Shown here piece after piece: positions 5,871 to 6,469 of a stretch of 6,469 nt of DNA. The DNA is taken from assembly GCA_934131175.1 (NCBI GenBank), contig CAKOZD010000031.1, positions 1 through 6,469 on the forward strand, written 5' to 3'. The notes beneath the pieces were generated by a model that was given only the letters and a program-made list of their open reading frames with translations, made no database searches and was not told the origin of the DNA. The translations under genes and the position numbers were made by a program. The stretch's first letter is position 1. Each line of letters opens with the position of its first letter. The stretch is from an uncultured Bacilli bacterium (GTDB lineage: Bacteria > Bacillota_I > Bacilli_A > RF39 > UBA660).

Positions 5871-6413
5871 TTAAATTCCACATGCATCACGAAATGGTTT
5901 AAGATCAAAATACATTAATCGTGTATCCTCGTCCACATCCAAATCTGTAAAATAACTAAAGCCGCATTTCTCATAAAAACCTACCGCATCACGATGAGCA
6001 TCTACCGTCAAGAAACGACATCCAGTACGGTTGCCATTTGTAAACAGAACTTTTATATAATCAATTATGTCACGAGCAAGACCTTGGCCTGAGCATATTC
6101 TTTGCGTTCCTAATCTACCAATCTTTACAGCTGGATAACTTTTCATGCGCTTATGATTGCTCACCTTGCGATTTAATTTATTCCATGCCTTTTTGTCATC
6201 ACCAGGGAAATACGCCAACTTATCATTCAACAAACAAAAGTATGACAAAACATCATCATGGCTTTTGTTTAAAGCCAGATATGTAACGGCCAACAATCCC
6301 TCCTGATAGTCATAAGCATCTTCCATTAAGAAATCATTAATATCTTTATTTCCGCAGTCAAACGCCAACACATTGTGATCTTTTGTCAACCTCACAATAT
6401 CAAAATCAATCAT
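5871..6413 (-). CDS. GNAT N-acetyltransferase, TacT/AtaT-toxin-like
   Basis: A 180-residue GNAT-fold acetyltransferase. The N-terminal FDCGNKDINDFLMEDA (18-33) is the hallmark of the toxin-like GNAT branch (TacT/AtaT/KacT: F-x-C-G-n-x-x-L-x-x-F-L). The acetyl-CoA strand and pyrophosphate loop are YPAVKIGRLGT (93-103) and RICSGQGLARDII (105-117). The C-terminal FYEKCGF (146-152) gives the usual Tyr near the active site, and GCRFLTVDA (131-139) is the preceding strand. TacT and AtaT toxins acetylate aminoacyl-tRNA; closely related Bacteroidota proteins are mostly untested, so the substrate is open. A gene ends 11 bases upstream (6425-6469), the position an antitoxin would occupy, but too little is visible to identify it. 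An AAGG near that stop is a weak ribosome-binding candidate. All key GNAT elements look intact. Confidence 0.85.
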   Translation of the reverse strand: MIDFDIVRLTKDHNVLAFDCGNKDINDFLMEDAYDYQEGLLAVTYLALNKSHDDVLSYFCLLNDKLAYFPGDDKKAWNKLNRKVSNHKRMKSYPAVKIGRLGTQRICSGQGLARDIIDYIKVLFTNGNRTGCRFLTVDAHRDAVGFYEKCGFSYFTDLDVDEDTRLMYFDLKPFRDACGI

Positions 6414-6424
6414 ACTCTTTTGCC

Positions 6425-6469
6425 TTATCTCAGTTCAGAACAAGCATAAAGTCTTTTATACACCGCTTG
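6425..6469 (-). CDS. C-terminal end of an upstream gene, cut by the window edge
   Basis: The frame is open from the window edge to a TAA at 6425-6427 and encodes 14 residues (QAVYKRLYACSELR), ending 11 bases before the GNAT start. A second frame is also open from the edge for 12 codons, so the choice rests on spacing and on the protein-like composition. If real, this gene would be co-transcribed with the GNAT. In TacAT-type modules the antitoxin precedes the toxin at this distance, but these residues do not show the ribbon-helix-helix antitoxin fold, so no function is assigned. Confidence 0.4.
   Translation of the reverse strand, partial: QAVYKRLYACSELR

Overview
The window looks like an accessory region of a Bacteroidota chromosome, probably order Bacteroidales (Bacteroides/Prevotella-like). 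The evidence is low GC, almost no Shine-Dalgarno sequences before clear ATG starts, a GNAT acetyltransferase and an NA37 protein of the type I know from Bacteroidales, and short palindrome-rich intergenic repeats typical of that group. Genus assignment is inference. All supportable genes are on the minus strand, so transcription runs from high to low coordinates.

Right part (about 4790-6469). First comes the end of a gene cut by the window edge (6425-6469), then, 11 bases later, a GNAT acetyltransferase resembling TacT/AtaT-type toxins (5871-6413). Next are two cytoplasmic proteins I cannot name: a 181-residue helical protein (5209-5754) and a 91-residue coiled-coil protein (4791-5066). They are separated by two intergenic stretches (5067-5208 and 5755-5870) full of small hairpins and sharing the decamer AATGTTGAGT, which I read as REP-like interspersed repeats. 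One sampled 60-base stretch here (5221-5280) is 45% GC.

Left part (about 61-4712). This is a tightly packed, AT-rich operon (16 of 60 bases are G/C at 2281-2340). In order of transcription it encodes: (1) a 414-residue protein with an N-terminal Cap4/DUF4297-like PD-(D/E)XK nuclease domain and a C-terminal ABC-3C-type tail; (2) a 149-residue ABC-3C middle component; (3) a 626-residue SMC/Rad50-like ABC ATPase of the DUF3732 family; (4) a 342-residue NA37 (YejK/NdpA-type) nucleoid-associated protein; and possibly (5) a 24-residue peptide starting on the NA37 stop codon. Junctions are a 23-base overlap, a 4-base ATGA overlap, a 3-base gap and another ATGA overlap.

Genes 1-3 form an ABC three-component (ABC-3C) biological-conflict system, a class predicted from comparative genomics. 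The expected logic is that the ATPase senses a DNA or nucleoprotein state, the middle component couples it to the effector, and the nuclease attacks DNA. The most interesting feature is the NA37 protein as an apparently translationally coupled fourth component. It suggests a nucleoid-linked sensing, targeting or self-protection role that I do not know to have been described experimentally.
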